A DNA stretch of 64,000 nucleotides from Torymus aiolomorphi (taxonomy: Eukaryota; Arthropoda; Insecta; Hymenoptera; Torymidae): assembly GCA_036365515.1 (NCBI GenBank), contig CM070873.1, positions 228,733,876 to 228,797,875 on the forward strand, given 5' to 3'. Below the pieces are notes generated by a model. That model had not been told where the DNA came from. It ran no database searches and saw only the letters and a list, made by a program, of their open reading frames with translations. Shown here one piece after another: positions 9,597-21,297 of this stretch. The first letter of the stretch is position 1; each line of letters starts with the position of its first letter. Both the position numbers and the translations under genes were made by a program.

Positions 9597-10143
9597 TTCC
9601 GCCCGCTTTCGTCCATACAGTAGACGAATAAAAAATACAGTTTAGCAGCATAAGATGGACATGAATAAACAAAGTATGAGCTGCTGTAATCGGAGCCTTT
9701 GAAGTATTGAGTTTGGCAATAGGTCCGCTAATAATCCATCCGAAGATCTTGCGTTGTGCCATTGGAGTTCCGAAAGGTCCTTTGACCAGTCCGTCGAGCA
9801 AGATCTCTGGGAAGATGTCGGCACCAAGTAAGATGTCAATTTCAGCAGGTGTTTTCCTGAAATCGTCCGCTAATTGTAATCCCTTCAAATGGGTCCAGGC
9901 ATTCTTTAGTTTATGGCATCTTTGCGTGTATTTAGTAATACAGGGAAGTACTAGTGCGTTTAATTGCAAATGTGCTTTAGGGTTGAAAGCGAATGTAAGT
10001 TGCAAAGTTGTGCGGCCCTTAGCAGGGATGTGAGAATAACCTCCAATACCACTCAACGGCACTGTCGTGGCAGAGTATGGTTGTTCAAGCTTCTTTAATA
10101 ATACCTCGGATACAAAAGAACTTTGGGATCCAGAATCTATCAT
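9559..10143 (-). pseudogene. BEL/Pao aspartic protease (DUF1758), 3'-truncated
   Basis: The retropepsin motif IDSGSQSSFV stands at the start, and ILLGADIFPEIL about 100 residues later. Next comes GWIISGPI, the usual link to reverse transcriptase. After KAPITAAHTLFIH the sequence runs within some 20 codons into the polypurine tract and LTR, so the rest of pol has been deleted. The last codons of the open frame are LTR sequence. Confidence 0.8.
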
Positions 10144-10149
10144 AGCTCG

Positions 10150-10415
10150 AGAAGAGCAGGTTCTACACTGGAACTTTGAGCTACTAAACTTAGTTGCAGC
10201 TCAGTGTTGGTAGTAAAAGAAGGACCAGTGAAAACGACGTGATTATGAATTGGTTCAATGGCTGACACATGAGAACTTGTATTTGTATCTTCGTGAAGAA
10301 GTGTATGGTGCTGTTTGTTACATATGATACATCTTCTGTCAGATCGGCAATTACTGATCGGGTGAAACCCAAGACAATTGAAACATAACTCCTTTTTTCC
10401 ACGAAGATTTATCGT
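10150..10415 (-). pseudogene. BEL/Pao zinc-knuckle segment, out of frame with the protease
   Basis: In the gag frame the segment reads CFNCLGFHPISNC, a CX2CX3HX4C knuckle, followed by RRCIICNKQHHTLLH, a second cysteine-histidine cluster typical of this family. A further frameshift near 10150-10165 separates it from the protease ORF, which is in another frame. Confidence 0.7.
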
Positions 10416-11441
10416 TCACTGGCGGTTTTGGCTTTGAAGGCGTCGCAACGAGTAATGAAATGCGTCTGCACAAAAGACACACTTGTCGGTAAACGTAGCA
10501 TGAGAGCTAATTGATCTGTTTTCTGGAGTTTTAGATTTACTTAAATTAGGCACTGAGGTGGTTTCTAAAAAGTCAATACGTTCAGTGATAAACTGATAAA
10601 GCTGGGAAAAAATGGGAGGATCGGCGCTCTTACTGACTTGTGTTTCCCCCTCGCGCAAGATTTTGAAATAAAGTTTACGAGCAATGATAGGTACAAGAAG
10701 ATCATCCCATTGGTTGATTGGCCTTTTAAGCTGCTCTAAAGCTGAGATCGAATTTGTCGTTGAGTTAAGAAGGGATTGTATTTGAGATGGAGAATCGGAA
10801 CTTACGGCAGGCAGATCGAGTAGTGTCTTAGTATAGATGGCAATAAGTCGACGTTTGTTTGTATAGCGGTCTTCTAGCTTTTTCCAGGCAATGGGAAAGT
10901 TCAGATCAGTAATTTGAATTATTTTGAGCATGTCGGCTGCTTCTCCTTGAACATGCGTTTTCAATTGTTGTAGTTTCTCTGAATTAGATAACCGTTCATC
11001 TTTGATGATGGTAGCTTTGAATAGATCTTCAAAATCTAGCCAGTCAGTAAATTTCCCGGAAAAAGTAGGAACTTCGATATTGGGTAACTTTCTTGTAGGA
11101 ACTGTTTGTTGTACAATAGGCACATTATCTGGTTGAGGGAATTGTTTAAGCGATTGGGCTATATAGACAGTTGAATTGATATAACCGTCTTCTGTTACAC
11201 CGTAGCAATCATTGACAAAATAATCACTCTTGCTAGTGCTTTCAAATTTCTGAGATAGGACAATAGTGTGATTTTCTTGGAATTCTTTCCAGTTTTTCTC
11301 TAATATCTGTAGCTTAGCTTCGAGAAGCTCACGAGTAATATTGTCCTTGCCCACTTTCTTGATATTGGTACTTGAATTGCAGATTCGATTAAATAATTCG
11401 AGCTGACGCTCGATGGTTTGCGTAAGTGAAAGTGTTGGCAT
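10416..11441 (-). pseudogene. BEL/Pao gag-like protein (DUF1759 region)
   Basis: A 341-codon open stretch begins at an ATG with MPTLSLTQTIERQLE. It contains PTFSGKFTDWLDFEDLF, KLQQLKTHVQGEAADML and AWKKLEDRY, which are landmarks of the DUF1759 gag region of Pao retrotransposons. It ends CVFCADAFHYSLRRL before a stop. Downstream bases in the adjacent frame still resemble the expected zinc-knuckle lead-in for about 40 nt (10440-10475), and the original frame then resumes with INLRGKKELCFNCLG. A pair of small indels explains the break. Confidence 0.85.
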
Positions 11442-11530
11442 TTTGATTGAAAGAAATAAGCAGATCCCTGAGTATTATGAGAGTTTGTGTGGTATCTCCG
11501 CCCGCTGTGCAAAGTGGCAGGGGCAAAGAG

Positions 11531-11933
11531 ATCAGTCACACGCCACATTCAATCTGTTTCCCTGTTGGGAAACTCGTTCATGATCACACACGAGATACGA
11601 CGAATGCATACGGTACACATATACCACCCCACCAGATCCGAATCCGAGTGGCACGCGATTTACAGCGTTGCCAGATTTCACTACTCATTTCAAAATATTT
11701 TTTGTCAATAATATGAACGTTTATTTATTTAAAATGTAAATATTTATATTCGTAACACTTAAAAAAGTTATTCAGTACTATTTTTTTTTTAATTTGATCG
11801 ATAAATACGATAATAAACCATGTTAAATTTTTTTATTTAAGGTTGGTATTACCCTAAAACTTGTATGTTAAAGCATATGGCTACCCCTCTCACCGCCTGT
11901 CCCGCGGGTGATCTAGCCAACCTCCTTAATCTT
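11531..11933. other. Gene-free stretch
   Basis: It may contain leader sequence of the BEL/Pao element up to about 11680. After that it is AT-rich with nothing recognised. Confidence 0.3.
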
Positions 11934-12393
11934 GGCCTAAGTGTTACCGATCATACGTGGTCTAAGTAGCACCGGTCATAACCTAAGCAAACGCGAACGT
12001 CTATGCATTATCCTTTTCACAACCACTCTAATATATCGTAAATTATTTTTTTTTATTGTTGGGATAATTTTTCCTCCCTTTACCTTCTCCTTTTGTATTG
12101 GCTTAAGTAGTACCGATCAATTCTGGTCTAAGTACTACCAGTTAGGCAACTCACGTGGGCGGTCTTTACGGCCTAAGCGTAACCGATCATACACGTGGTC
12201 TAAGTTACTGCCGGTTGTTGGACACAGCGAGCACCTACCTTAATGTGGCCTAATCTCTACCGATCATACGTGGTCTAAGTAGCGCCGGTCCGATATAGGT
12301 AATAGTGATTGTCTGCATGCCACCCTCACAGTAAGTGTTATTAATAGGGCTTAAGTAATACCGATCAATTTTTGGTCTAAGTATTACCAGCGC
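11934..12393 (+). repeat. Five dispersed copies of a bipartite CTAAGT...ACCG motif
   Basis: Copies start at about 11934, 12100, 12170, 12246 and 12348. Each is 43-50 bp with two half-sites of the form CTAAGTNNTACCGATCA, then a 4-8-nt spacer, then GGTCTAAGTANYACCRGT. The half-sites are direct repeats of each other. The spacing between copies is irregular, so this is not a simple tandem repeat. Such arrays occur as subterminal transposase-binding sites of DNA transposons, but no transposase was found next to it. Confidence 0.6.
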
Positions 12394-12573
12394 TAAAATA
12401 ATACACCACTGTATTGAGGGATTCCAAGTAAAACGTGGGAATAAAATCAGGGAGGCCGGTGAACTTAAGGATGGGGAATTAATAATAACACCAATATTTA
12501 GTTTTTGTATAGTGCTCTTAGTTTTAGTGATTTAACAAAATACTACGGTTCAAAATAGATATCTAAGTGTTTC

Positions 12574-13221
12574 TACCGGGCTTTTATGCTTTCGGATACG
12601 TTTCAAGATTAGTACATGCAGCAAACCGTTAATATTATGTGTAACTGTCTCTGAGATTAATCTTTCTAGATTAATACATGCACCAAAACCTCTGAATATT
12701 ACGCGGTCCTGCCTCTGAGATTAATCTTTCTACCGGGCTTTTCGCTTTCGGGTTGTGTCTACCGGGCTTTTATGCTTTCGGGTTGGTTTTACCGGGCTTT
12801 TATGCTTTCGGGTACGTTTCAAGATTAGTACATGCAGCAAACCGTTAATATCATGTGCAACTGCCTCTGAGATTAATCTTTCTAGATTAATACATGCACC
12901 AAAACCTCTGAATATTACGCGGTCCTGCCTCTGAGATTAATCTTTCTACCGGGCTTTTCGCTTTCGGGTTGTGTCTACCGGGCTTTTATGCTTTCGGGTT
13001 GGTTTTACCGGGCTTTTATGCTTTCGGGTACGTTTCAAGATTAGTACATGCAGCAAACCGTTAATATCATGTGCAACTGCCTCTGAGATTAATCTTTCTA
13101 GATTAATACATGCACCAAAACCTCTGAATATTACGCGGTCCTGCCTCTCAGATTAATCTTTCTACCGGGGTTTTCGCTTTCGGGTTGTGTCTACCGGGCT
13201 ATTATGTTTTCGGGTTAGATT
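12574..13221 (+). repeat. 216-bp tandem repeat, three copies
   Basis: Units begin at 12574, 12790 and 13006, a constant 216-bp period with high identity. Each unit has internal short repeats: TACCGGGCTTTTATGCTTTC three times in variant forms and AGATTAATCTTTCTA twice. It is a non-coding minisatellite. Confidence 0.9.
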
Positions 13222-13790
13222 ATTTATTTTTCGACCGTTTTAGATTTTTAAATCCATAACTATAAGCACTAGTAGAATCAAGATAATCAAAAATTAGATC
13301 AGAACACAATCGAAAGAGTTTATTCCCTATTAACTGGCTCCAGCCCTGGTATAGGACGAAAGTCCTGCCTAAAAAGGAGCGTAGAATTAAGTATTTAATT
13401 CTATTGAAAAACTCTAAGTGACACTCGGACGTCACACATGCATTAAAATAATGTACGTTAACATAAAAGTGAAAAAATAGATGTGTACACAAGTAATATA
13501 AAAAGAGTTTAATTCTTTTCTGTTTTTTTATCTTCAATTTCGTTTTCTTTTTGCAACTTTACTTCTTTCCTTTTAAATAGTATTGCAACCACTTCTGTGA
13601 AGTACAATGAAGGTATTATAAGATACATTTGAGGTTAGATTTAGATTAAGTATAAAATTCATGATTCATATGCATAAAATATTCAAAAATAGAGGAATAT
13701 AATATTTATCGTATTAATGCTGTAAATGAATACTTACTGTTTCGAATCAATAATTTTAAATTTCACTGAATTGAGGCCCTGACGAGTGTC
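13222..13790. other. Gene-free AT-rich stretch
   Basis: Nothing was recognised except a short hairpin AGGAC-GAA-AGTCCT at 13353-13366. Confidence 0.4.
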
Positions 13791-14186
13791 CCCTACTAAA
13801 AAATCGCAGGTGAGATCTCAGGTGACTTCTCAAGTGAAATCTCATGTTATTTCTTGTGTCAATTTCTCATCTGAGATTCTGCTCCAAATGCTGCGGAAAA
13901 CCTTCGTAAATAGAAAATCAGGTTCTGCAGTATTGGAAATCGCCTGTAAGGATGTTTTACCCTCTAGATGAACTCAAAAATGCATGTTTAGAAGCATTTT
14001 ATACAATTTTTCAATTTTTACAAATGTGGTACATGAGATTTAACCTGAGATCTCCCCTGATATCTTAGCAGCGAAATCATCTGAGATTTCGTCAGGAGAG
14101 AAATTGACACAAGAAATAACATGAGATCTCACCCGAGAAGTTACCTGAAAATTACATGAGATCTCACCTGAGATTTTTCAGTAGGG
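13791..14186. mobile_element. Foldback MITE with GAGATCTCA repeats
   Basis: The ends are CCCTACT...(left) and ...AGTAGGG (right), and the arms of about 90 bp are inverted copies. Both arms carry several palindromic GAGATCTCA motifs and the block CATGTTATTTCTTGTGTC with its reverse complement. It is 396 bp and non-coding. No clear target duplication was seen. Confidence 0.75.
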
Positions 14187-15254
14187 TCCAACGACTGCGC
14201 AAACTCCATTCTCATGTACCAGTAATTAGACGAGGGAATTTGAAAATGAAAATCAAAATATTTGTTAAAAATATTTGTTAAAAATCATTATCATGATTTC
14301 GATGGATCCCAACACTTTAAACAAACTTAACTTTATATAAAAACACCATTTCTTTATTATTTAGGAGTTTAAGAAGTGCATCTTTAATCTTAGCCCAAAC
14401 GTTTACCCAAGCAATCATGGGGCATGAACTTCACTATTGCTATCTAATAATATTTTTTTAAAGAATATAAATGATAATTAAAAACATTTTTTTATCTATG
14501 GAATTATATTTTCTTAATTTTATTTTAATTTAAATATATAATAGTGTCCAACCACTGATACGTGTCAATTACTGGAACGTTTATCTTACACATTTTTTTC
14601 TAAAAACTTTTTCTAAAAATGTAATCCGTACATCCTATAACCATTGTAAATCCAAAGATGCATGTAAATATGAAGTTATGTAGTCCATTGAGTTTAAATA
14701 TTTACTATGGTGAAGTCATCCAGCCCATAAATCAGTTATCGAACAACTGGATTTGGGATCTGCTCTACGGAGGGACCAAAATCAATCATATTAGTCTTTT
14801 GAGGTTTGTTTTCTATTATTTGTAATTAAGATTTATATTCGTTTTCTAGGTCTGAATTATTAAAATTGAGTTGAGGAACAAAGATAGCTCCATTATTAGT
14901 ATAAAAAGTTTAAAATAAACGAGATTTTTTCAATAAATAGTGGGGAAAAGAGTGTTCTATAAATTGGGACCAGGTAGACTGTATTGATGAGACACGTCAA
15001 TCATTGTACCATAAATACGGACTCCTGAACAACTAATGTATGCATTGCGAAACAGTTAAATAATTTATTAAATTATATTAAAATTGAGAAAAATTATCAT
15101 GTATTTATAATCTACAACTCTCAAGCTTTTAAATAAGCTAAGTAACATCTTTTGAAATCATTTCAATTAAAAAAACCGCTGCTAACTGCTTTAACAGAAT
15201 GCTTTCTCAAAATGAATTGTTAAATTACATCATATTTTTTTTTAATTTATAAAG
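14187..15254. other. Gene-free AT-rich stretch
   Basis: No ORF, RNA or repeat was recognised. Confidence 0.4.
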
Positions 15255-15661
15255 GGAATACCTTATACCAACAGTTCTCTGCCGTACCGATCACAATATT
15301 TTTAATTAAATATTAATTGTTACAAGCTTTTTCTTGAATTCTGAGAGTCGACACACAAAGGCAAACTTATTATTTGATTCCCGGTCAAATTTAAGGTAAA
15401 TCTATTGGAAAATAACGACGAAATTTGAAAAATCGCAAAATGTCTTATTTTGGGGTTAATATAATAATGCGACTTTGCTATTTTTCAAATTCCGTTTTTA
15501 TTTTCCAATAGATTTATCTGAAATTTGACCAGAAATTAGATAATAAGTTTGCCTTTGTGCGTCGACTCTCATAATTCTAGAAAAAGCTTGTAACAATTAA
15601 TATTTAATTAAAAATATTGTGGTCGGTACGGCAGAGAACTCTGTCGGTATAAGGCATCTCC
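15255..15661. mobile_element. Foldback MITE with ~190-bp arms
   Basis: TTCTCTGCCGTACCGA, ACAAGCTTTTTC and CCAATAGATTTA on the left recur in inverted order on the right. The arms meet at a centre near 15455. It is non-coding. Confidence 0.75.
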
Positions 15662-17236
15662 TTACATTTTTTCTGCATATTTGATTTCTCATAAATACGT
15701 TATTCAAAAGTTTATATAAAATTATATTTAAAAACAGTTACGGAGTAAAAATCTTAATTATTAAATTGCAAATTAAAAAATTTAAAGTATCATCAAATGC
15801 TATTTATTAATCAAAATGGAAAAATGAATTTCTGTCAAAAACTAGAAATATGTAAAAGTAGGAAATTTAAAGACCTTTTAGAAAATGGACCTAATATAAA
15901 TCTAACAGATTCCAATAAAAGTGACGACAAAACTTATTTTCTATTTTTTCATATATTTTTTTCTTTTTTTAAACAACTTCGTATTATTCGATTTAGCCGA
16001 AAAAAATATGGATAGATGAGAAATTTTAAGATCTTTCAGAAAATGGACATACTTTTGACAGATATCCAAAAAAAGCGACGAGATAAATTATTTATCATAT
16101 TTTTCTTTATTTTTTTTATCCGCCTTAATGTTATCCGATTGAGGCGAAAACAATAGGAATGGATAGAAAATCGAAAGTACTTTTAGAAAATGGTCCTACT
16201 TCTAACCTATTTTGCTTCCTTCGAGAGGAAGCTTTGTAATAGTAAAATTTTAAGTTTCGTTAAATCGCTCTAGAAACATGATTAGAGGTGTTAGAAGTTT
16301 GAATCACATGATTTTAGAAAATGTGTGTATGTGTGTGGTGTGTGTGCGTGCAGAAAAAGAAGATGGAGGGGCCCCGAAAGGCGGACACCCAAATTCGGAT
16401 AAACTGTTAAGCCCGAACCCCTAATCCCTTGGCCACAAGGCTAAGGGGGCGGGGGAGTAGGGGTAACGATAGCAACGGTGACGGGTCCAGCGGATCAGAA
16501 CGGGCCCCACTGAAGGAATACTCACGCGGTGCCGGTGGGGTTCCGGTGTCGTAGGGCCACTGGCTGGAAAGCTTGCTCCCCCTACGCCCACCAAAAAACA
16601 CATACACACATACATATACACAGACATTTTCTAAAACAGGCATATTTCGACTCAGGGGGCTCGGATATATCGGAAATTATCAGATCGGAGTTGAAATCTC
16701 AGAGCCGAAAAAATTCATCGTAAAAAGCGTTCTCTTTAAGAAAACAAATAGAATTCATCATTGCGCAGTGATGTTTTGGAGTACATAAACACAGCTCGTT
16801 TGAACCGTGGCTAACCGACACAACGAGCGAGCTATTGTCCCGCGGTTTTCGTTACAGAGAGTCAAGGGACAGTGTGGCAAACTACTACGTCCGCCATTAA
16901 TAGGAGAAGAATGGCGACATTTTTTAAATACTACATAATATATGTTATTGAAAAATATGTAAGCTCACGTTTCACGTCGTTTCTTTCTTAGAGAATTATT
17001 TGAAATAAGTAACACTAAATATTATTTACGAAATTTTTTAAAACTTTTATTAAAATAAAATAGATCTGAAAAAAATCTCAAAAAATTGATCACACTAAAA
17101 GATTGTGCTGTAAAAGCAATTCATCATTAGAAAATATTAACAAAATTAATTAATGAAATACACATATTTATTACGTGAGTTTCATATCTACACGATATAT
17201 TTCTATATCGACACGAAGAATCAATCGATTCTTGCA

Positions 17237-17400
17237 ATTTATCGGATTTGGAAACAGTCGAAATGAAACGTCTGGCTAAACGATCATGATCAGCGTTCTG
17301 CAAATATACGCGCCAAGGAAAAGCCGCGTATATTTGCAGAACGCTGATCATGATCGTTTAGCCAGACGTTTCATTTCGACTGTTTCGAAATCCGATAAAT
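17237..17400. repeat. Near-perfect 76-bp inverted repeat with 12-nt loop
   Basis: The arms 17237-17312 and 17325-17400 are reverse complements at 75 of 76 positions; the one mismatch lies in GGATTTGG/CGAAATCC. The loop is CCAAGGAAAAGC. It is far less diverged than the other foldbacks here, so it is either young or maintained. Confidence 0.9.
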
Positions 17401-19541
17401 CGCATTACACTGTTGGTTTCTGAAATAAATATATAAAATGTTATCAATGTGTATATCTGAGTAAAACACTAAAAATGTATTAAAATAAATGAAGTAAATA
17501 AACTGAAAAAAGTAAATTTATTCTTCACTATAATTAAATATAAAGCTGAACATGTTTAAAACAATTAACGAAATATAAAATATGGAATCCATAAGAAACA
17601 ACCGCTGCCAATTCATTGGCACGTAGCTTCCTCAAACTTAATTTACTGATTCCTTTAATTTATTTTTAATTCCAATATTTAAAATTTAATACTTTATTTT
17701 GTACGGTGAGACTATGTTAAATGGTTTGTGACTTTCTATTTTGACTCTTTCTATTTTTTATCATTAAAAAGCAATTATTATTATACAAGTTTATATTTTA
17801 CAAAAAAAAAAATTCATTGCCCACAAAAAAAACAAAAAAATGATCATCACGACCAGATATTCGAGATTAAAAATTTTTTTTAATGTTTTTTAATACTGAT
17901 ATCTCAGAGAATATTTGATCAATTTGAAATTTTAACCAATTATTACAATATATTATTATTTAGTTAAATTTTCAAGAGATTACCTTTATTTCTTTTGATA
18001 AAAAAAGTTATTTAAAAAAAACTTGTGTTTTTATTAAAAAAAGCAGAAAATTTTGTTATAGCTTTGATTAAAAAATTTTCAAAGTTAAAAAAATTTATTT
18101 ATCTTTGAGAATTTTCCATTTATTTTCCATTTATTAATCAAAAATTCAGCGCTCATCGTTCATCACCTTCGACTTAGAAACATACGCATGGAAAATATAC
18201 GTTATTATCATCTATTTATTGTTTTGATATCATTTCCACACCACCTAGCGGTAGATATCATGGCGCGTTTTTTTAAAGAAAATATAAAGCTTTTATATTT
18301 TGAGATTAATATTAGTTTTTGTTACAAGACCGTAAAGTTGAACTTTACGTCCGCTTTACGCTCGTTTTGCGAGCATTATTTTTCGTTATATTAGACCTAA
18401 ACATGAAGTAAAACGCGAATATGTGTATGGGTTGCTGATGAAAAATTTAATTTTACGCTTATAGTACGTAAATAAATATTTTGATATTTTTAATTAAGCG
18501 TAAATTTCAACTTTATGCCCGTAAATCATAAATATATTCGCTTATTTTACGCATAGTATTACGAAAATTAATTTATGCGTTTATATTTTCTGAAAACAAG
18601 GTTTTATATGTTAGAATCTCTAAGCGCGCTTAGCACGCTGTAATTTTATCAAAACTGCACCACTTTTTTTTTTAACCTAGCAACCCATTACTCCCACCAA
18701 TCAAATCACGAATAAATTGATATCATAACTAATCCATTATTTTTTAAGATAAGTGATAGGATTAGGAAGTTATAACCTTTTTTTTAAAAAAGCAGGTTTT
18801 TGTTTTTGTTAATAACAAACGAACTGCTACAAGCTAGGAATAAATTTTTTTTTTTAAATATAGGTATTTTAATTATCTTTTGAATGCTACCCATCCGATC
18901 GAGATAGATAGAGCCGTTCTCGAGAAATTACGATTTGAAAAAAAGGTTAAAAAATTTTAACCTCAAATATCTCTGAAATTTTTAGACCAAATATTTTGCC
19001 CAAACAACTTGACCGAGAACTATACAAAATCTACCTCTACAAGGAATTTTAAAGCGATTAAGTCAATTTTACTTCCGTAAACGTCGGGCATAGAGAAAGC
19101 GTTTTTTTCATTTTTCAATTTTTTTCTCAAAAACTAACAAAAGAAATGGATTCAAATTTTTACAGATTATAGCTATTTATATTGTGCATTATCGTGATTT
19201 TTCTCAAAAAAATGGACCGTTTAGTTTGTGAGTTACAGGCTTTAAAAAAACAAAACACATTTTTATCAATAACAAGAGAACCGTGATAGCTAGAGAATTT
19301 TTTTTTTAAATTATAGGTTTTTTTACGCTCTTTCGAATGCTATCCATCCGATTAAAAAATTTAAATCCGATCATTAAGAAAAATCAAAAATAAATTTTGA
19401 GAAAATCGAAAATTCGAAATGAAACAAAAACGAATCAGCCCAATCGAAAACCGATTTTTGATCCGCCATCACACAAAAAAAACAAAAAAAAATGAGACCT
19501 GTCTGATTAAAATCGATCAAGTAGAAGCTGAGATCCAGCTA

Positions 19542-19542
<1 letters not shown>

Positions 19543-19614
<72 letters not shown>
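19543..19614. repeat. (CA)n microsatellite
   Basis: About 33 nearly uninterrupted CA repeats lie inside the right end of the 16211-19740 composite. Confidence 0.95.
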
Positions 19615-19616
<2 letters not shown>

Positions 19617-19766
19617 CCATACAGACATTTTTCAAAAATCATGTATTTTGGTTCCTAACACCTCCAATAACACTTATAACATGTTTTTACAACAACTCAA
19701 AAAAATACTATCACAAAGCTTCCTCTAGGAGGAAGCAAAAAAATTATCAGTTGCATGACTTTTATT

Positions 19767-20470
19767 TAAGGACGTTCTCCGGGTCGAAACAGCAATTTTA
19801 GTTTTTATATTTTTAAATAATGGTTTATTAATTTGATAATCCAAGAGCAAGTACACTTAACAAAATATATACTTGAAAGAACATAAGTCAATTTTTTTCA
19901 GACAAATTCAGGCAATAGTTACTATGGTATTGTTACAATTAAAGACAAAAACTTCAATAAGTTCTTTAAATTTTTTTATTTTTTATCCGATCTTAACGAA
20001 ATAAAGCTTATTTTGTTCATTAAGAAATTTCAGGGGGACTATCGATGGGCAAATTCATGATACGAGTTACCAGTATGGCGCAATATCTATATATCTATTT
20101 GTTTAAGAAAGTTTTGTTAAAAACTTGACTTGCTTTTCTTAAAAAAATTGATATTGCGCCGTACTGGTAACTCGTATCATAAATTTTGCCATCGATACTC
20201 CCCCTGAAATTTCTTAACAAACAAAATAAGCTTTATTTCGTTAAGATTGGATAAAAAATAAAAAAATTTAAAGAACTTATTGGAATTTTTGTCTTTAATT
20301 GTAACAATACCATAGTGACTATTGCCTGAATTTGTCTGAAAAAAATTGTCTTATGTTCTTTCAAGTATATATTTGTTATATGTATTTACTCTTGGATTAT
20401 CAAATTAATAAAATATTATATAAAAATATGAAAACTAAAATTGCTGTTTCGACCCGGAGAACGTCCTTAA
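19767..20470. mobile_element. Foldback MITE flanked by TTAA
   Basis: GGACGTTCTCCGGGTCGAAA on the left is matched by TTTCGACCCGGAGAACGTCC on the right, with arms of about 330 bp. TTAA abuts both ends. It may be a target duplication, but since it is palindromic it could also be the outermost TIR bases. It is non-coding. Confidence 0.8.
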
Positions 20471-20476
20471 TACGCA

Positions 20477-20726
20477 TATGAGGCGTTTCACGTCAACTGC
20501 CCCAAATCGGCGCGCGAGTGCCAAATCGTGCTATTTCCAACTCATGTTTATGATACTAAAATGTACTTTAAAAAATTGTTTGATAAGCGTTTTCAACGTG
20601 TTTTTTCCTCAGCTTTCAAATGATATAGGCAGTTTTTCCGAAATTTTCCATTTTCACCTTCAAAACCTACAAAACATCTTATATCTCAAAAACCGCGCTG
20701 GGGCAGTTGACGTGAAACGCCTCATA
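20477..20726. mobile_element. MITE with perfect ~25-bp TIRs and TA target
   Basis: TGAGGCGTTTCACGTCAACT...CCCC at 20479-20503 is exactly inverted at 20700-20724. TA lies outside each end, as expected for a Tc1/mariner-type target. The ~200-bp interior is non-coding. It sits 9 bp from the preceding foldback. Confidence 0.75.
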
Positions 20727-20881
20727 TGTATGGACACTGTTTTGTTAGCGTAAGTAACATTACTTGTGGTTTTAGACGTTGATTTATGTGCTTTGAAATA
20801 AATTTTTAATCTAAAGACAACAAAACGACATATAATTTTTATTTTTAATTCGTGACAATTGGGTAAAAAGAAAGGTATAGC

Positions 20882-21148
20882 TTAAAATTGTTGAATAAAA
20901 TATTTCCTAAGATTCATACCGTTGTATGATTCCATGTTAGTGATATTTAGTCTAAACAATTTTTCCATGTCAATAAAAAAATTGAACGTTCCCTGATTAA
21001 CAAAAAACAAAGTGTCTTTCTCATAGCATCTTAAAGAAGTGAGTCTTTGATGTAAAGCTAAAGTAGGTTTTAAATTCCCAGTAGCAAGTATACATTGTTC
21101 GCAACATTTTTTGATTTTAGAAATGCTTCTAATTAAGTATCCAACAAT
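20882..21148 (-). pseudogene. P-element/THAP9-like transposase C-terminal fragment
   Basis: Read on the minus strand, the fragment contains HIVGYLIRSISKIKKCCEQC, resembling the (Y)IAGY...KI.C..C segment near the C-terminus of P-type/THAP9 transposases. It is followed by LTSLRCYEKDTLFFVNQGTF and NFFIDMEKLFR. It ends at a stop at 20882. The upstream side runs into a small MITE at 21149. No catalytic core remains in the window. The family call rests on motif resemblance only. Confidence 0.5.
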
Positions 21149-21285
21149 GTGGTATAATAGTACATTACGATACAGGTGTGAAAGGTGATTATGACTCGCT
21201 TTTGACTCCCTTCGCTCGTGCAAAAAATGTCTCATGCAGTAAAAATCACCTTACGTACCAGTATCGTACAGTATTTTATACCACG
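21149..21285. mobile_element. Small MITE interrupting the transposase remnant
   Basis: TGTGGTATAATAGTAC...CGATAC on the left is inverted as GTATCGTACAGTATTTTATA...CCAC on the right. Both sides then have AAGGTGATT/AATCACCTT. The centre, CTCCCTTCGCTCGTGC, resembles the centre of the hairpin at 1822-1882. Confidence 0.6.
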
Positions 21286-21297
21286 AGAACCGAATAA

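Larger units (their letters stand above)
9191..11530 (-). mobile_element. Truncated BEL/Pao LTR retrotransposon
   Basis: On the minus strand the order is gag-like ORF, zinc knuckles, aspartic protease, polypurine tract, 3' LTR. Reverse transcriptase, RNase H and integrase are missing: the sequence jumps from just after the protease to the polypurine tract. No 5' LTR copy was found upstream of gag, so the element is also truncated there and its boundary near 11530 is approximate. Frameshifts and stops break the polyprotein. The element is dead. Confidence 0.85.
16211..19740. mobile_element. Possible 3.5-kb composite bounded by TGCTTCCT...AGGAAGCA ends
   Basis: The left end TTTTGCTTCCTTCGAGAGGAAG and the inverted right end TTCCTCTAGGAGGAAGCAAAA share a terminal hairpin. 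Beyond it both have AGCTTTGT, an AAACATG...AGGTGTTAG block and TGTGTGTATG-type tracts, over about 130 bp. They could be the two ends of one element or two separate copies of a short repeat. The interior is AT-rich with no transposase. It includes a GC-rich insert (16355-16590), the hairpin at 17237-17400 and a CA microsatellite. Confidence 0.4.

Noticed and set aside
13353..13366. AGGAC-GAA-AGTCCT hairpin resembling part of a hammerhead
   Set aside because: The upstream CUGANGA core is absent (CTGGTAT instead) and no other stems pair.
8731..13540. Search for EcR zinc-finger (DNA-binding domain) exons upstream on the minus strand
   Set aside because: No segment with the CxxC...CEGCKGFF or CRLKKC pattern was recognised. 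Short exons could have been missed by eye, so absence is not proven.
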